Assembly: GCA_964507325.1 (NCBI GenBank)
Contig: CAZDQL010000017.1
Location: 23,057 to 87,056 of the forward strand
Source: CAZDQL01 sp964507325
GTDB lineage: Bacteria; Planctomycetota; UBA1135; GCA-002686595
Direction of reading: 5' to 3'
Length of the DNA: 64,000 bases
The notes under the pieces were generated by a model. The model had not been told where the DNA came from. It made no database searches and saw only the letters and a list, made by a program, of their open reading frames with translations. Every line of letters starts with the position of its first letter. Position 1 is the stretch's first letter. The translations under genes and the position numbers were made by a program. Below, one piece after another: positions 49,645 through 57,431 of the stretch.

Positions 49645-50640
49645 ATGTTCCGCGACGAGACGACGATCGAAGTCATCGCCGGCGACGGCGGTGACGGTTT
49701 GGTGTCGTTCCTCCGGGAGAAGTACGTGGCCAAGGGCGGACCGGACGGGGGCGACGGAGGGCGCGGTGGGAGCGTGGTGCTGGTCGCCACCACCGCCCTG
49801 AACTCGCTGCTCGAAGTCGGCCGCCCCTTCCGCTACGCCGCCGCGGGGGGCCGCCCCGGTGGGCCCCGCAACCGCACCGGCGCCAGCGGCCGGGACGTGG
49901 AGCTCGAGGTCCCGGTGGGCACCCTGGTCTTCGACGCCGAGCACGGCAACCTCTTGCGCGACCTGGATCGAGTCGGCGCGCGGCTGGAGGTCGCCGCCGG
50001 CGGCAAGGGGGGGCGCGGGAACGCGCGCTTCGCCACCTCCGTGCGCCAGGCTCCCCGGCACGCCACCAAGGGCCGCCCCGGGGAGAGCCTCCGGCTGCGG
50101 CTGGAGCTGAAGCTCTTCGCCGAGGTCGGCCTGCTCGGGTTCCCCAACGCCGGCAAGTCGACCTTCCTCTCCCGGGTGACCGCCGCGACCCCCAAGATCG
50201 CCGACTACCCCTTCACCACCCTCGAGCCCCAGGTGGGGATCGCCCGGGTGGGGGACTTCGACACCCTGGTGATCGCCGACCTGCCGGGTTTGATCGAGGG
50301 CGCCGCCGACGGGCACGGTCTGGGCCACCGCTTCCTGCGGCACGTCGAGCGCTGCGCGGTCCTGCTGCACCTGGTCGACGTCTCCGCCGGTGCGGAGCGC
50401 GACCCGGTGGAGGCCTGGCGAGCCCTCGAGGAGGAGCTCGCCCGCTACTCCCCCGAGCTGGCCGCCAAACCGCGCATCGTCGTGGCCACCAAGCACTTCG
50501 AGGACCCCTCCTCCGAGGCCCGCCTGCGCGCCCTCGCGGCAGCGGTCGCCGGCCCGGTGATGGGGATCTCCTCCGTCACCGGCGCGGGGTTGGCACCTCT
50601 TCTGGAGGCGGCTCGCCGCCTGGTGCGGGGCTCGGATTGA
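49645..50640 (+). CDS. obg: GTPase Obg/CgtA
   Basis: 331 residues. Obg binds the 50S subunit during assembly and links it to stress signalling. The Gly-rich OBG domain (VIAGDGGDGLVSFLREKY, GPDGGDGGRGGSVVLVA) is followed by the G domain: G1 GFPNAGKST (residues 165-173), G2 in DYPFTTLEP, G3 DLPGLIEGA. The G4 guanine-specificity motif is changed: residues 280-287 read VATKHFED where NKxD is expected. No C-terminal OCT domain. It follows rpmA by 53 bases as usual. Confidence 0.94.
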   Translation: MFRDETTIEVIAGDGGDGLVSFLREKYVAKGGPDGGDGGRGGSVVLVATTALNSLLEVGRPFRYAAAGGRPGGPRNRTGASGRDVELEVPVGTLVFDAEHGNLLRDLDRVGARLEVAAGGKGGRGNARFATSVRQAPRHATKGRPGESLRLRLELKLFAEVGLLGFPNAGKSTFLSRVTAATPKIADYPFTTLEPQVGIARVGDFDTLVIADLPGLIEGAADGHGLGHRFLRHVERCAVLLHLVDVSAGAERDPVEAWRALEEELARYSPELAAKPRIVVATKHFEDPSSEARLRALAAAVAGPVMGISSVTGAGLAPLLEAARRLVRGSD

Positions 50641-50743
50641 GACGCCGGCGGTGGGCCTCAAGGCCCACCACGCGCGCAGTCGATCTCAGCGGCGACCATC
50701 GATCGCGGCTCGCCGCGTCCACGTACAGCGCCCGGAGGGCCTA

Positions 50744-51116
50744 GTGACCCACCAGCCCGAGATCCCCGACGACGAGCTCAGCTTCAAGGACGTCGGGAAG
50801 AACCTCCAGCGGCCCGCCGAAGAGCCGGCTCCCTCGCCCACCCCGGCTCCTCCCGAGCCCGAGGTGGAGTCCGCCCAGGCCGCCAGCGAGTCCACCCAGC
50901 CCGCCGCGGAGGGCGCCCCGCCCGCCGCGGGGGGGCCCCGGGGGGGCCCCCCCGCCCGCCGCGGAGTCCCCCCGGAGTCCCACCCCCGCTCCCCGCGCCG
51001 AGGAGCCCGTTCGCAAGCGGCGCGAGCGACCCCAGCCCAAGCGCCAGTTCGATCGCAGCGGGGTATCGGCCGAGAAGCTGGCTCGGCTCTCCCAGACCAA
51101 CTCCTCCCCGCGCCAC
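50744..51116 (+). other. probable frameshifted N-terminal extension of pilT
   Basis: From GTG 50744, preceded by GGAGGG (50734-50739), a frame encodes an acidic, then Pro/Ala-rich stretch (PEIPDDELSFKDVGKNLQRP) that looks like real protein. It runs to a G7-C4-G7-C7 tract at 50929-50953. After the tract sensible sequence continues one frame over (PAPRAEEPVRKRRERPQPKR, then SAEKLARLSQTNSSPRH) straight into the pilT ATG at 51117. A change of one base in a homopolymer would join them into a protein of about 510 residues. Confidence 0.5.
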
Positions 51117-52277
51117 ATGGTCGAGGCGTGGTTGGCGGTCATGGTCAAGTCGGACGCATCCGACCTGATCCTGCGCGCCGGCGGTCGCCCCTCCCTGCGC
51201 GTGGGGGGCAAGATCCAGTTCCTCCCCGGACGGGTCCCCGGACCGGGACCGATGCTCGAGGTGTTCCGCGGCGTCCTGGGGGAGAGGCGTCTCCACGAGT
51301 GGCAGACGACCGGCTCGGCGGACGCCGCCATTCAGCTGGACGGCCTGGGGCGCTTCCGGATCAACGCCTACAAGCAGATCGGGGAGCCGGCGATGGTCAT
51401 CCGCCGCATCGGCGAGCAGGCGCCCAACCTGGACGAGCTGCACCTGCCGGCTCAAGAGCTGAAGGACCTCGCCCTGCGCCAGCGGGGACTGATCCTGGTC
51501 ACCGGCATCGCCGGCTCGGGCAAGTCGACCACCCTCTCGGCGATGATCCAGTACATGAACGAGATGGTCGAGCGTCACATCGTGACCCTCGAGGATCCCG
51601 TCGAGATGCTCTTCCAGGAGAAGAGCTGCGTCATCAGCCAACGAGAGGTGGGTACCGACACCACCTCCTTCTCGGACGGCCTGCGCCACGCCCTGCGGCA
51701 GAGCCCCGACGTGATCCTGATCGGCGAGGTGCGCGACGCCACGACCGTCGTGGCCGCCCTGGAGGCGACCGAGACCGGGCACATGGTCATGTCGACCATG
51801 CACACCGTGAACGCAGCCCAGACGATGGATCGCATCCTGGGCTTCTTCCCCGGCGAGCGCCACGCCCAGATCCGCCAGCGGCTGGCGGACAACCTGGCCG
51901 GGGTCCTCAGTCAGCGGCTGGTGCCCTCGAAGTCCGGTGGACTGCGTCCCGCCTACGAGCTGATGGTCTCCACCCCTCACATCCGCGAGCTGATCGACGA
52001 GGGGCAGACGAGCGAGATGGCGCGGGTGATCGAGGGGGGCAACGAGCCGGGGCTGATCTCCTTCAACGAGTGCCTGCGCTCGCTGGTGGAGGAGCAGGCG
52101 ATCGAGCTCTCCGAGGCCCTGGCGGCCAGCGACCGACCCGACGAGCTCCTGCTCGCCCTGCGCGGGATCCGCGGCAGCGCCGATCGCGTGAGCGGTCCCA
52201 CCCAGGGGCCGCAGGGGGCTTCCCCCGGCGGGCGCCCGACCGACAACCCGGACGGCCTCAGGCTGGCCGGCGGGTAG
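51117..52277 (+). CDS. pilT: type IV pilus twitching motility ATPase PilT
   Basis: 386 residues, near the family norm. PilT is the hexameric ATPase that retracts pili. The N-terminal KSDASDLILRAGGRPSLRVG aligns with the start of known PilT. Walker A is GIAGSGKSTT (near residue 130), the Asp box IVTLEDPVE, Walker B DVILIGEVRD and the His box TGHMVMSTMHT. HIRELIDEGQTSEMARVIEG matches the retraction-specific AIRNLIREGK region, which sets PilT apart from PilB. No ribosome-binding site precedes this ATG, and coding-like sequence continues upstream in the same frame without a start, so the true protein probably begins farther upstream through a frame change. The rest of the machine is at 40843-45816. 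Confidence 0.9.
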   Translation: MVEAWLAVMVKSDASDLILRAGGRPSLRVGGKIQFLPGRVPGPGPMLEVFRGVLGERRLHEWQTTGSADAAIQLDGLGRFRINAYKQIGEPAMVIRRIGEQAPNLDELHLPAQELKDLALRQRGLILVTGIAGSGKSTTLSAMIQYMNEMVERHIVTLEDPVEMLFQEKSCVISQREVGTDTTSFSDGLRHALRQSPDVILIGEVRDATTVVAALEATETGHMVMSTMHTVNAAQTMDRILGFFPGERHAQIRQRLADNLAGVLSQRLVPSKSGGLRPAYELMVSTPHIRELIDEGQTSEMARVIEGGNEPGLISFNECLRSLVEEQAIELSEALAASDRPDELLLALRGIRGSADRVSGPTQGPQGASPGGRPTDNPDGLRLAGG

Positions 52278-52386
52278 GGAAGGCAGGTCTCGGAAAAGGG
52301 ACGCACGTGGGAATAGGACGCGCGCTGCGCCGTCTGTCCCGCCGCCACCCCTGCGGTCCGGGGTGGGATCCCGCCCGATCCCGGGC

Positions 52387-52392
52387 TAGTAT
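52387..52392 (+). promoter_or_regulatory. -10-like TAGTAT before the GspC-like gene
   Basis: TAGTAT ends 12 bases before the ATG at 52405; there is no Shine-Dalgarno sequence. A poor TGGGAT lies 17 bp upstream. Confidence 0.35.
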
Positions 52393-52404
52393 CCCTACGC
52401 CATC

Positions 52405-53388
52405 ATGAACCTGCCGACCATCAAGCTTCTGTGCTGGCTCGTTGCGGCTGGCTCCGCGGGGGGGCTGGCCTACTACGTCTACGACTACTTCAAGCACTTC
52501 GAGGAGAAGCGCAGCCCAGTCGACCGCGCCTACGTCGAAGCCGTCTTGAACGAGGAGCTGCACCACGCTCCTGAGGTGCGACAGATCGTCGACTACAAGT
52601 CGTTGATCCACACCTTCAAGGACATGAACTGGACCGGCAAGCCGCCGCCCCCGCCGATCGAGCCCAAGACCGACGTCGAGCAGGATACCGGCCCCAAGTA
52701 CCAGCCGATCGCCGAGATCCTGAGCGTGGAGATGATCCGCGAGGACACCAGCAATCCCAGCGGGAGTGTCGCCTACGTCTTCGTGCCCAAGCTCAACCAG
52801 AACTTCGACCTGCGCATCGGCGACGAGCTGCCCGCCCCGTTCGACTTCGCGGTCGTGCACGGCATCCGCTCCACGGAGGTGGAGTTCGCCTTCAAGGACC
52901 CCGAGCGGGAGAACGAGGTGGTCGGTCCGGGACAGCTCGACGATGCCCTGATCGTCAGCGTCGGGGCCGGCGACGTGATCGCTCCGACCCGCGATTCCTT
53001 CGCCCCCGGTCCCGGCAAGTCGTCGAGCGCCCCCCCCCAGACCCGGCAGATCGCGCGCAACAACTACGAGCTGGGCATCGACGACATGAGCTACTTCGGC
53101 GAGAACTACAGCCAGATTCTCACCGAGGACGTCACGACCCGGACCTACATGAAGGACGGCAAGCGCGCGGGCGTGGAGATCACGTCGGTCTCCGAGGGCT
53201 CGATCGCCTCGCGCCACGGGGTGCACACCGGCGACGTACTGATCAGCATCAACGGACACAAGGTCCACTCCCAGAGCGAGGCGATCCAGTTCGTGAAGAA
53301 GAACTCCGACACGACCAGCGTGTGGGAGGTGAAGGTGATGCGGTACGGCAAGGTGGAGACCCAGGTCTACCACTCCCCGAACGACTGA
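52405..53388 (+). CDS. GspC-like inner-membrane PDZ protein
   Basis: 327 residues. One N-terminal membrane helix (TIKLLCWLVAAGSAGGLAYY), a Pro-rich linker near residue 75 (GKPPPPPIEPK), a central domain and a C-terminal PDZ domain (about residues 235-327, with GVEITSVSEGSIASRHGVHT and GDVLISINGHKVHSQSEAIQ). This is the layout of GspC, which ties the type II secretion platform to the secretin; here the partner would be PilQ or a GspD elsewhere. Its place right after pilT supports a role in the pilus/secretion machine. The central domain is not recognisable as a clear HR domain, so the name is tentative. Confidence 0.6.
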   Translation: MNLPTIKLLCWLVAAGSAGGLAYYVYDYFKHFEEKRSPVDRAYVEAVLNEELHHAPEVRQIVDYKSLIHTFKDMNWTGKPPPPPIEPKTDVEQDTGPKYQPIAEILSVEMIREDTSNPSGSVAYVFVPKLNQNFDLRIGDELPAPFDFAVVHGIRSTEVEFAFKDPERENEVVGPGQLDDALIVSVGAGDVIAPTRDSFAPGPGKSSSAPPQTRQIARNNYELGIDDMSYFGENYSQILTEDVTTRTYMKDGKRAGVEITSVSEGSIASRHGVHTGDVLISINGHKVHSQSEAIQFVKKNSDTTSVWEVKVMRYGKVETQVYHSPND

Positions 53389-53403
53389 GGAGGAGGGCGA
53401 CTG

Positions 53404-54174
53404 ATGGGGGCGAGGGACGCCGTCGAGCCCCTGCTCGCCCTCGATCTGGGCAACAGCCGTCTGAAGGGCTGCCTCTTCACCGCCGGCGGAGATGCGCTCG
53501 GGGAGTCTTGGATCCTCGCCTCGGGGACCGAGCTGACCAGGGACCTGGGAATCCTCCTGGAAGGGCTGACCCCCGTGCCCGCGCGGGTGGCCCTGGCGAG
53601 CGTGGCCGAGCCGGACCTCGAGCGCGCCGTGGCGCGCGCCGTCGAGGATCGACTGGCCGTGACTCCGCGTCTGAACCCACCCTGCGGCCTGCCCCTGGAG
53701 GTCGAGACCCCGGACACCACCGGGAGGGACCGCCTCTACGCCGCCCGCGGGGCGCTGGCGCGACTCGGAGAGGAGGCGATCGTCGTCGACGCGGGGACCG
53801 CCCTGACCGTGGACGCGGTGCGGGACGGGGTCTTCCTCGGCGGGGCGATCGCCCCCGGTCCGGTCCTCCTGGCGGAGGCCCTGGCCCGGGGCGGGGCGCG
53901 GCTGCCCGAGATCGACCCGCACCCGGGGGCGGATCCCCTGGGCCGCTCCACCCACCTGGCCCTGGCCGCCGGGGTCGCCGTGGGCTTCGAGGGGGCCGCC
54001 CTGCGTCTGGTGGAGGGGGTGGCTCGCGGGGCGGGGCTGGCGTCGGGGGCCCCGATCGCCCTGACCGGCGGGGCACGGGCCTGGATCGAGCCCGCCCTGG
54101 GGGAGCTCCCCCGGCCCCTGACCGTCGATCCGTTGCTCGTGCTGCGGGGCCTGGCCGCGGCCTGCTCCCCGTGA
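53404..54174 (+). CDS. coaX: type III pantothenate kinase
   Basis: 256 residues, standard. Phosphorylates pantothenate, the first step of coenzyme A synthesis, and is insensitive to CoA feedback in known members. The acetate-kinase-fold motifs are present: LALDLGNSRLKGCLF, DTTGRDRLYAARGAL and IVVDAGTALTVDAV, and GGAIAPGPVLLAEAL. AGGAGG (53389-53394) gives a good ribosome-binding site. The stop overlaps the next start by four bases. Many type III kinases are next to birA, but not here. Confidence 0.92.
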   Translation: MGARDAVEPLLALDLGNSRLKGCLFTAGGDALGESWILASGTELTRDLGILLEGLTPVPARVALASVAEPDLERAVARAVEDRLAVTPRLNPPCGLPLEVETPDTTGRDRLYAARGALARLGEEAIVVDAGTALTVDAVRDGVFLGGAIAPGPVLLAEALARGGARLPEIDPHPGADPLGRSTHLALAAGVAVGFEGAALRLVEGVARGAGLASGAPIALTGGARAWIEPALGELPRPLTVDPLLVLRGLAAACSP

Positions 54175-55250
54175 CCTTCCACCTGGAGCGTCTGACTCCC
54201 CCCGGCCCGGCCGGGATCAGCGTCCTGCGCCTCACCGGAGCGGAGGCCGCCGACCGGCTGGCGGCCCTCTGCGATCGGGCGCTGCCCCCCCCGGGCGGCC
54301 TGCGCCTGGTGCGGCTGGCGTGGGAGGGGGAGGCGCTCGACGAGGCGTTGGTCTGCACCCTCGGCCGGGACCGCCTCGAGCTCCACCTGCACGGCAGCCC
54401 CGGCCTGGTGGCCGAGGTCTCCCGACTCCTCGGCGGTGGAGAGGGCCCCCCTGCGCGCTGCGTCGAGGAGGCCGCCCTGGCCCTCCTGCCCCGGGCGCCC
54501 TGCGAGGCCGCCGCCCGGCTCCTGCTCGACCAGGCGCAGGGGGCCCTGCGCCGCGCCGTCCTCGCGGCGGCGCCCTCCCCCGCGACCCCGGGGCACTGGC
54601 TACGCCTCTGGCAGCGGGCTCGCCCCCTGCTCGTCCCACCGCGGGTCGTGCTCGCCGGACCGGTGAACGCGGGCAAGTCGACCCTCTTCAACCTGCTGGT
54701 CGGCCGGCGACGGGTGATCGTCCACGACGAGGAGGGGACCACCCGCGACTCGATCGCCGAGCGCGTCCTGCTGGGGCCCATCGCGGTGGACCTCTTCGAC
54801 ACCGCCGGCGAGCGGCCCGTATCCGAGGGCGGCCCCGCCGCCGAGGTCGAGCGGGGTGGCCAGGCACTGGCCGCCGAGCTGCGTGCCGCGGCGGATCTGG
54901 TGCTGTGGCTGTCGCCCGTCGACCGCCCGGCGGCCTTCCCGGGCCGGGAGCCGGCCCTCGAGCTCGTCAGCTGCGCCGACCGCGCCGACTCCCCTCGCGG
55001 GACCTGGCCAGCGACCTGGATCTCGGCCACCGCCGATCCCGAGGCCGCTCGAGCCCGGGTGCAGGAGGGGATCCTCCTCTCCCTCGGCCCGGCGCTCGAC
55101 GGGCCGGTCCACGTCCCCGGCCAGGGGCTGCCCTTCACCGCCGACCTGGCTCGGGGGCTCGAGGAGGACTTCCAGCTGACCGCGGGTCCCGAGCGGGTTG
55201 CGGCACTGGAAGCTCGACTCGGAGCGGGCTTTGCATTGATGCTGCCTTGA
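54171..55250 (+). CDS. MnmE-like GTPase lacking the C-terminal catalytic end
   Basis: 359 residues from a GTG that overlaps the coaX stop (GTGA). The N-terminus resembles the tetrahydrofolate-binding domain of MnmE (PGPAGISVLRLTGAEAADRL), but the usual PNSYTGEDVVEI stretch is missing. A Ras-like domain follows: G1 GPVNAGKSTLFNLL, a G2-like EEGTTRDSIAE and G3 DTAGE; G4 is degenerate (SCADRAD instead of NKxD). The C-terminal helical end with the C-x-GK catalytic cysteine needed for wobble-uridine modification is absent. It is therefore probably not the true MnmE; the function is unknown. Being coupled to coaX may or may not be meaningful. Confidence 0.7.
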   Translation: MTFHLERLTPPGPAGISVLRLTGAEAADRLAALCDRALPPPGGLRLVRLAWEGEALDEALVCTLGRDRLELHLHGSPGLVAEVSRLLGGGEGPPARCVEEAALALLPRAPCEAAARLLLDQAQGALRRAVLAAAPSPATPGHWLRLWQRARPLLVPPRVVLAGPVNAGKSTLFNLLVGRRRVIVHDEEGTTRDSIAERVLLGPIAVDLFDTAGERPVSEGGPAAEVERGGQALAAELRAAADLVLWLSPVDRPAAFPGREPALELVSCADRADSPRGTWPATWISATADPEAARARVQEGILLSLGPALDGPVHVPGQGLPFTADLARGLEEDFQLTAGPERVAALEARLGAGFALMLP

Positions 55251-55264
55251 CCGTGGGCTAGGCT
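55236..55264 (+). promoter_or_regulatory. possible sigma-70-type promoter of pyrB
   Basis: TTGATG (55236-55241) and TAGGCT (55259-55264), 17-bp spacing, at the end of the upstream GTPase gene. It would give a leader of about 25 bases before the first ATG. Confidence 0.45.
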
Positions 55265-55294
55265 CTAACACCTGAGAGGCGTGCTGCCGCCCAG

Positions 55295-56692
55295 ATGCAG
55301 CGTGCCACCCAGATGTCGCGACACCTCGTCTCCATCGACGACTTCTCCCTGGCCGAGATCCAGGGGCTCTTCCTGCAGGCTGATCGTTTCGCCGCAGATC
55401 CGCGCGGGTTTTCGGAGCTCTGCCCGGGGATCATCTCCGCCAGCCTCTTCTACGAGCCCTCGACCCGCACCCGGCTCTCCTTCGAGTCCGCCATGCTGCG
55501 GTTGGGTGGCGGGGTGATCACCGCCGCCGACATGAAGGACTCGAGCTCCAGCAAGGGGGAGTCCCTGGCGGACACGGTGCGGGTCGTCGGAGGCGCCTAC
55601 GCGGACGTGATCGTCCTGCGTCACTCGAGCGAGGGCGCGGCCCAACTCGCCAGCGAGTACTCCCCGGTCCCCGTGATCAACGCCGGCGACGGGGCCCACG
55701 AGCACCCCACCCAGACCCTCTGCGACCTCTACAACCTGCACGTCGAGCGCGGGCACATCGAGGGCCTGGACGTGGTCCTGGCGGGGGATCTGAAGTACAG
55801 CCGGACCGTCCACTCCTTCGCCTACGCCCTGGCGCGCTTCGGGGCCAACATCGTCTGTGTGCCCCAGCCCGGGTTCGAGATGCCCCAGTACGTGGTGGGG
55901 CGTCTGCTCGAGGAGTTCGGAGTCGAGCCGCTGCGCGCCGACGCCCGACGCATGGGGGCCTTGGCCGCCAACAGCGACGCCCTCTACCTCACGCCCCACA
56001 AACCCCACCAGCTGGCGCTCTTCGCCGACGCCAAGGGTTGGGAGGTCGAGCACGTGGACGCGGTCTACATGACCCGCCCGCAGACGGAGCGCTTCTCGGC
56101 CGAGGACAGCAGCATCGACGACTACCTGCGCCTCGGCAAGCGCTCGATGACCGCCGAGTCCCTGCGCGACGCGGTGGTCATGCACCCGCTGCCGCGCCGG
56201 GACGAGATCAGCGCGGAGATCGACTCCGACCCCCGGAGCATCTACTTCAAGCAGGCCGCGCGCGGGGTCCCGATTCGCATGGCGATCCTGAGCTTCCTGC
56301 TCGACCGCCTGACCCTGGACGCCGTCCCGCCCGCCTCCGCGCGCGAGCGCCACCGCGTGGCCGCGGGGGGCAACCCCTGCCCCAACCCCACCTGCATCTC
56401 CCGCACCGAGGCGCGCCACATCGCGGCCCACTTCACCGTCGCCTCCCGGTCCCCCCTGCGGGCGCACTGCGGCTACTGCTCCCGGGAGCTGCCCTTCCGC
56501 TGGGTCGGCTGCTCCTCCACGCGCCACTTCCACGACCCCTCCTCCCCCGACCTGCGCAAGGTCCGGGCCGACCACCTGGTGTTCTTCCCCGACCGGGAGG
56601 CCGCGGAGAGCCTGGGGTTCACCCCCGCGGCGCAGGCGCGCACCGGGTCGACTCCGGTCGACCCGGCGGCTACGGGAACGCCGGCTGGCTAG
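55295..56692 (+). CDS. pyrB: aspartate carbamoyltransferase fused to PyrI-type zinc domain
   Basis: 465 residues against about 310 for PyrB. Commits carbamoyl phosphate to pyrimidine synthesis. The catalytic domain is complete: YEPSTRTRLSFESA, DSSSSKGESLADTVRVV, HEHPTQTLCDLYNL and MHPLPRRDEI. After about residue 345 comes NPCPNPTCISRTEARHIAAH with C362, C367, C392 and C395: a CX4C-X24-CX2C zinc site nearly identical to that of the E. coli regulatory chain PyrI (CX4C-X23-CX2C). The nucleotide-binding allosteric domain of PyrI is not there. The last ~60 residues (STRHFHDPSSPDLRKV, HLVFFPDREAAESLGFTPA) faintly recall the Ada-type metal-binding module without its cysteines. ATG 55313 is an alternative start; neither has a Shine-Dalgarno sequence. 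Confidence 0.93.
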   Translation: MQRATQMSRHLVSIDDFSLAEIQGLFLQADRFAADPRGFSELCPGIISASLFYEPSTRTRLSFESAMLRLGGGVITAADMKDSSSSKGESLADTVRVVGGAYADVIVLRHSSEGAAQLASEYSPVPVINAGDGAHEHPTQTLCDLYNLHVERGHIEGLDVVLAGDLKYSRTVHSFAYALARFGANIVCVPQPGFEMPQYVVGRLLEEFGVEPLRADARRMGALAANSDALYLTPHKPHQLALFADAKGWEVEHVDAVYMTRPQTERFSAEDSSIDDYLRLGKRSMTAESLRDAVVMHPLPRRDEISAEIDSDPRSIYFKQAARGVPIRMAILSFLLDRLTLDAVPPASARERHRVAAGGNPCPNPTCISRTEARHIAAHFTVASRSPLRAHCGYCSRELPFRWVGCSSTRHFHDPSSPDLRKVRADHLVFFPDREAAESLGFTPAAQARTGSTPVDPAATGTPAG

Positions 56693-57431
56693 CCGGTCCT
56701 CCCCCCCGCCACCATCCCGCAGCGTGGTCCGAACTGCCCCCCTTCGTTGTGCTCCTTGCCCGGAGCTCTGACCTAACTCCATTGTTGTCAAGGGTTTGGA
56801 GCGTTCACCCTCGGCTCAGGCCCTGAGGGGTGGAGACGGATCGCCGCGGCTCGGACGTGGGGCGTAGAGCGGTCTGAACGAGGGCTTCCGCCGGGGCGCG
56901 GCGACGTCGAGCTCCACGATGCCCACGGAAGGGAGGCAGTCCCGTAAGTGTGCGCTTTCGCACTTCGGTTGGGGGCGGAGAGCGCGCAGTGAGCCCCCCC
57001 CGGAACCCCGCTCCAGGCCGCTGCCCGCCCCGTGCGGCCCCTCCGCGGGGCCCCAGGGGTCCCCTCCCCACCCAGGGGGATGGCACGATTGTTGATGAAC
57101 CCCTCGGTGATCTCGACCCCGCCAGGACTCGATTCCGGCACCCTCAGCCCAAGGCGCGTAGGCTCGAAGGGGAGGAGCGGGTACCTCAGAAGTGGAGATC
57201 GCCCCGTTCACCCGCGGGGAATCAGGGCCTGAGCCCCCTTCCCGCAAACGCAACAAAACACGTCCCACGGGCATCCGACACGGGATATGTGGCAGAATGC
57301 CGGCCGATTCCGAGCCAGACTGCTGCTCCCCCCCCGACCTCACCCCTTCGGTGCGACCGCCTCCACGGGCCCGCGCGCCGGGGAGGTGGTACAGGCGTCG
57401 CAGTGCCCACCCAACCCCAGGGAATCCCATC
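56693..57431 (+). other. 739-base spacer between pyrB and first lipoprotein
   Basis: No gene is convincing on either strand. The pyrB stop lies in a short hairpin (CCGGCT/AGCCGG, 56681-56696). Further perfect stems are CTCAG/CTGAG at 56815-56827, GTGCG/CGCAC at 56950-56963 and GGCCCC/GGGGCC at 57036-57052. A sigma-54-like element lies at 57081-57096. The density of stems suggests a structured leader or small RNA, but no family is recognised. Confidence 0.35.
57081..57096 (+). promoter_or_regulatory. candidate sigma-54 promoter
   Basis: TGGCACGATTGTTGAT has a perfect -24 element (TGGCACG), correct spacing and TTG at the -12 element, but the invariant -12 GC is GA. It lies about 335 bases upstream of the first lipoprotein gene. 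rpoN is in this window. The -12 mismatch weakens the call. Confidence 0.35.

Noticed and set aside
51117..52408. Frame from 50651 continuing through pilT to 52408
   Set aside because: After the homopolymer tract this frame becomes Arg/Gly/Ala-rich out-of-frame translation of pilT; only its first part (50744-50935) looks real.
57192..57431. 80-residue in-frame extension upstream of the first lipoprotein
   Set aside because: It would place the signal peptide inside the protein and has no ribosome-binding site; the ATG at 57432 has one.
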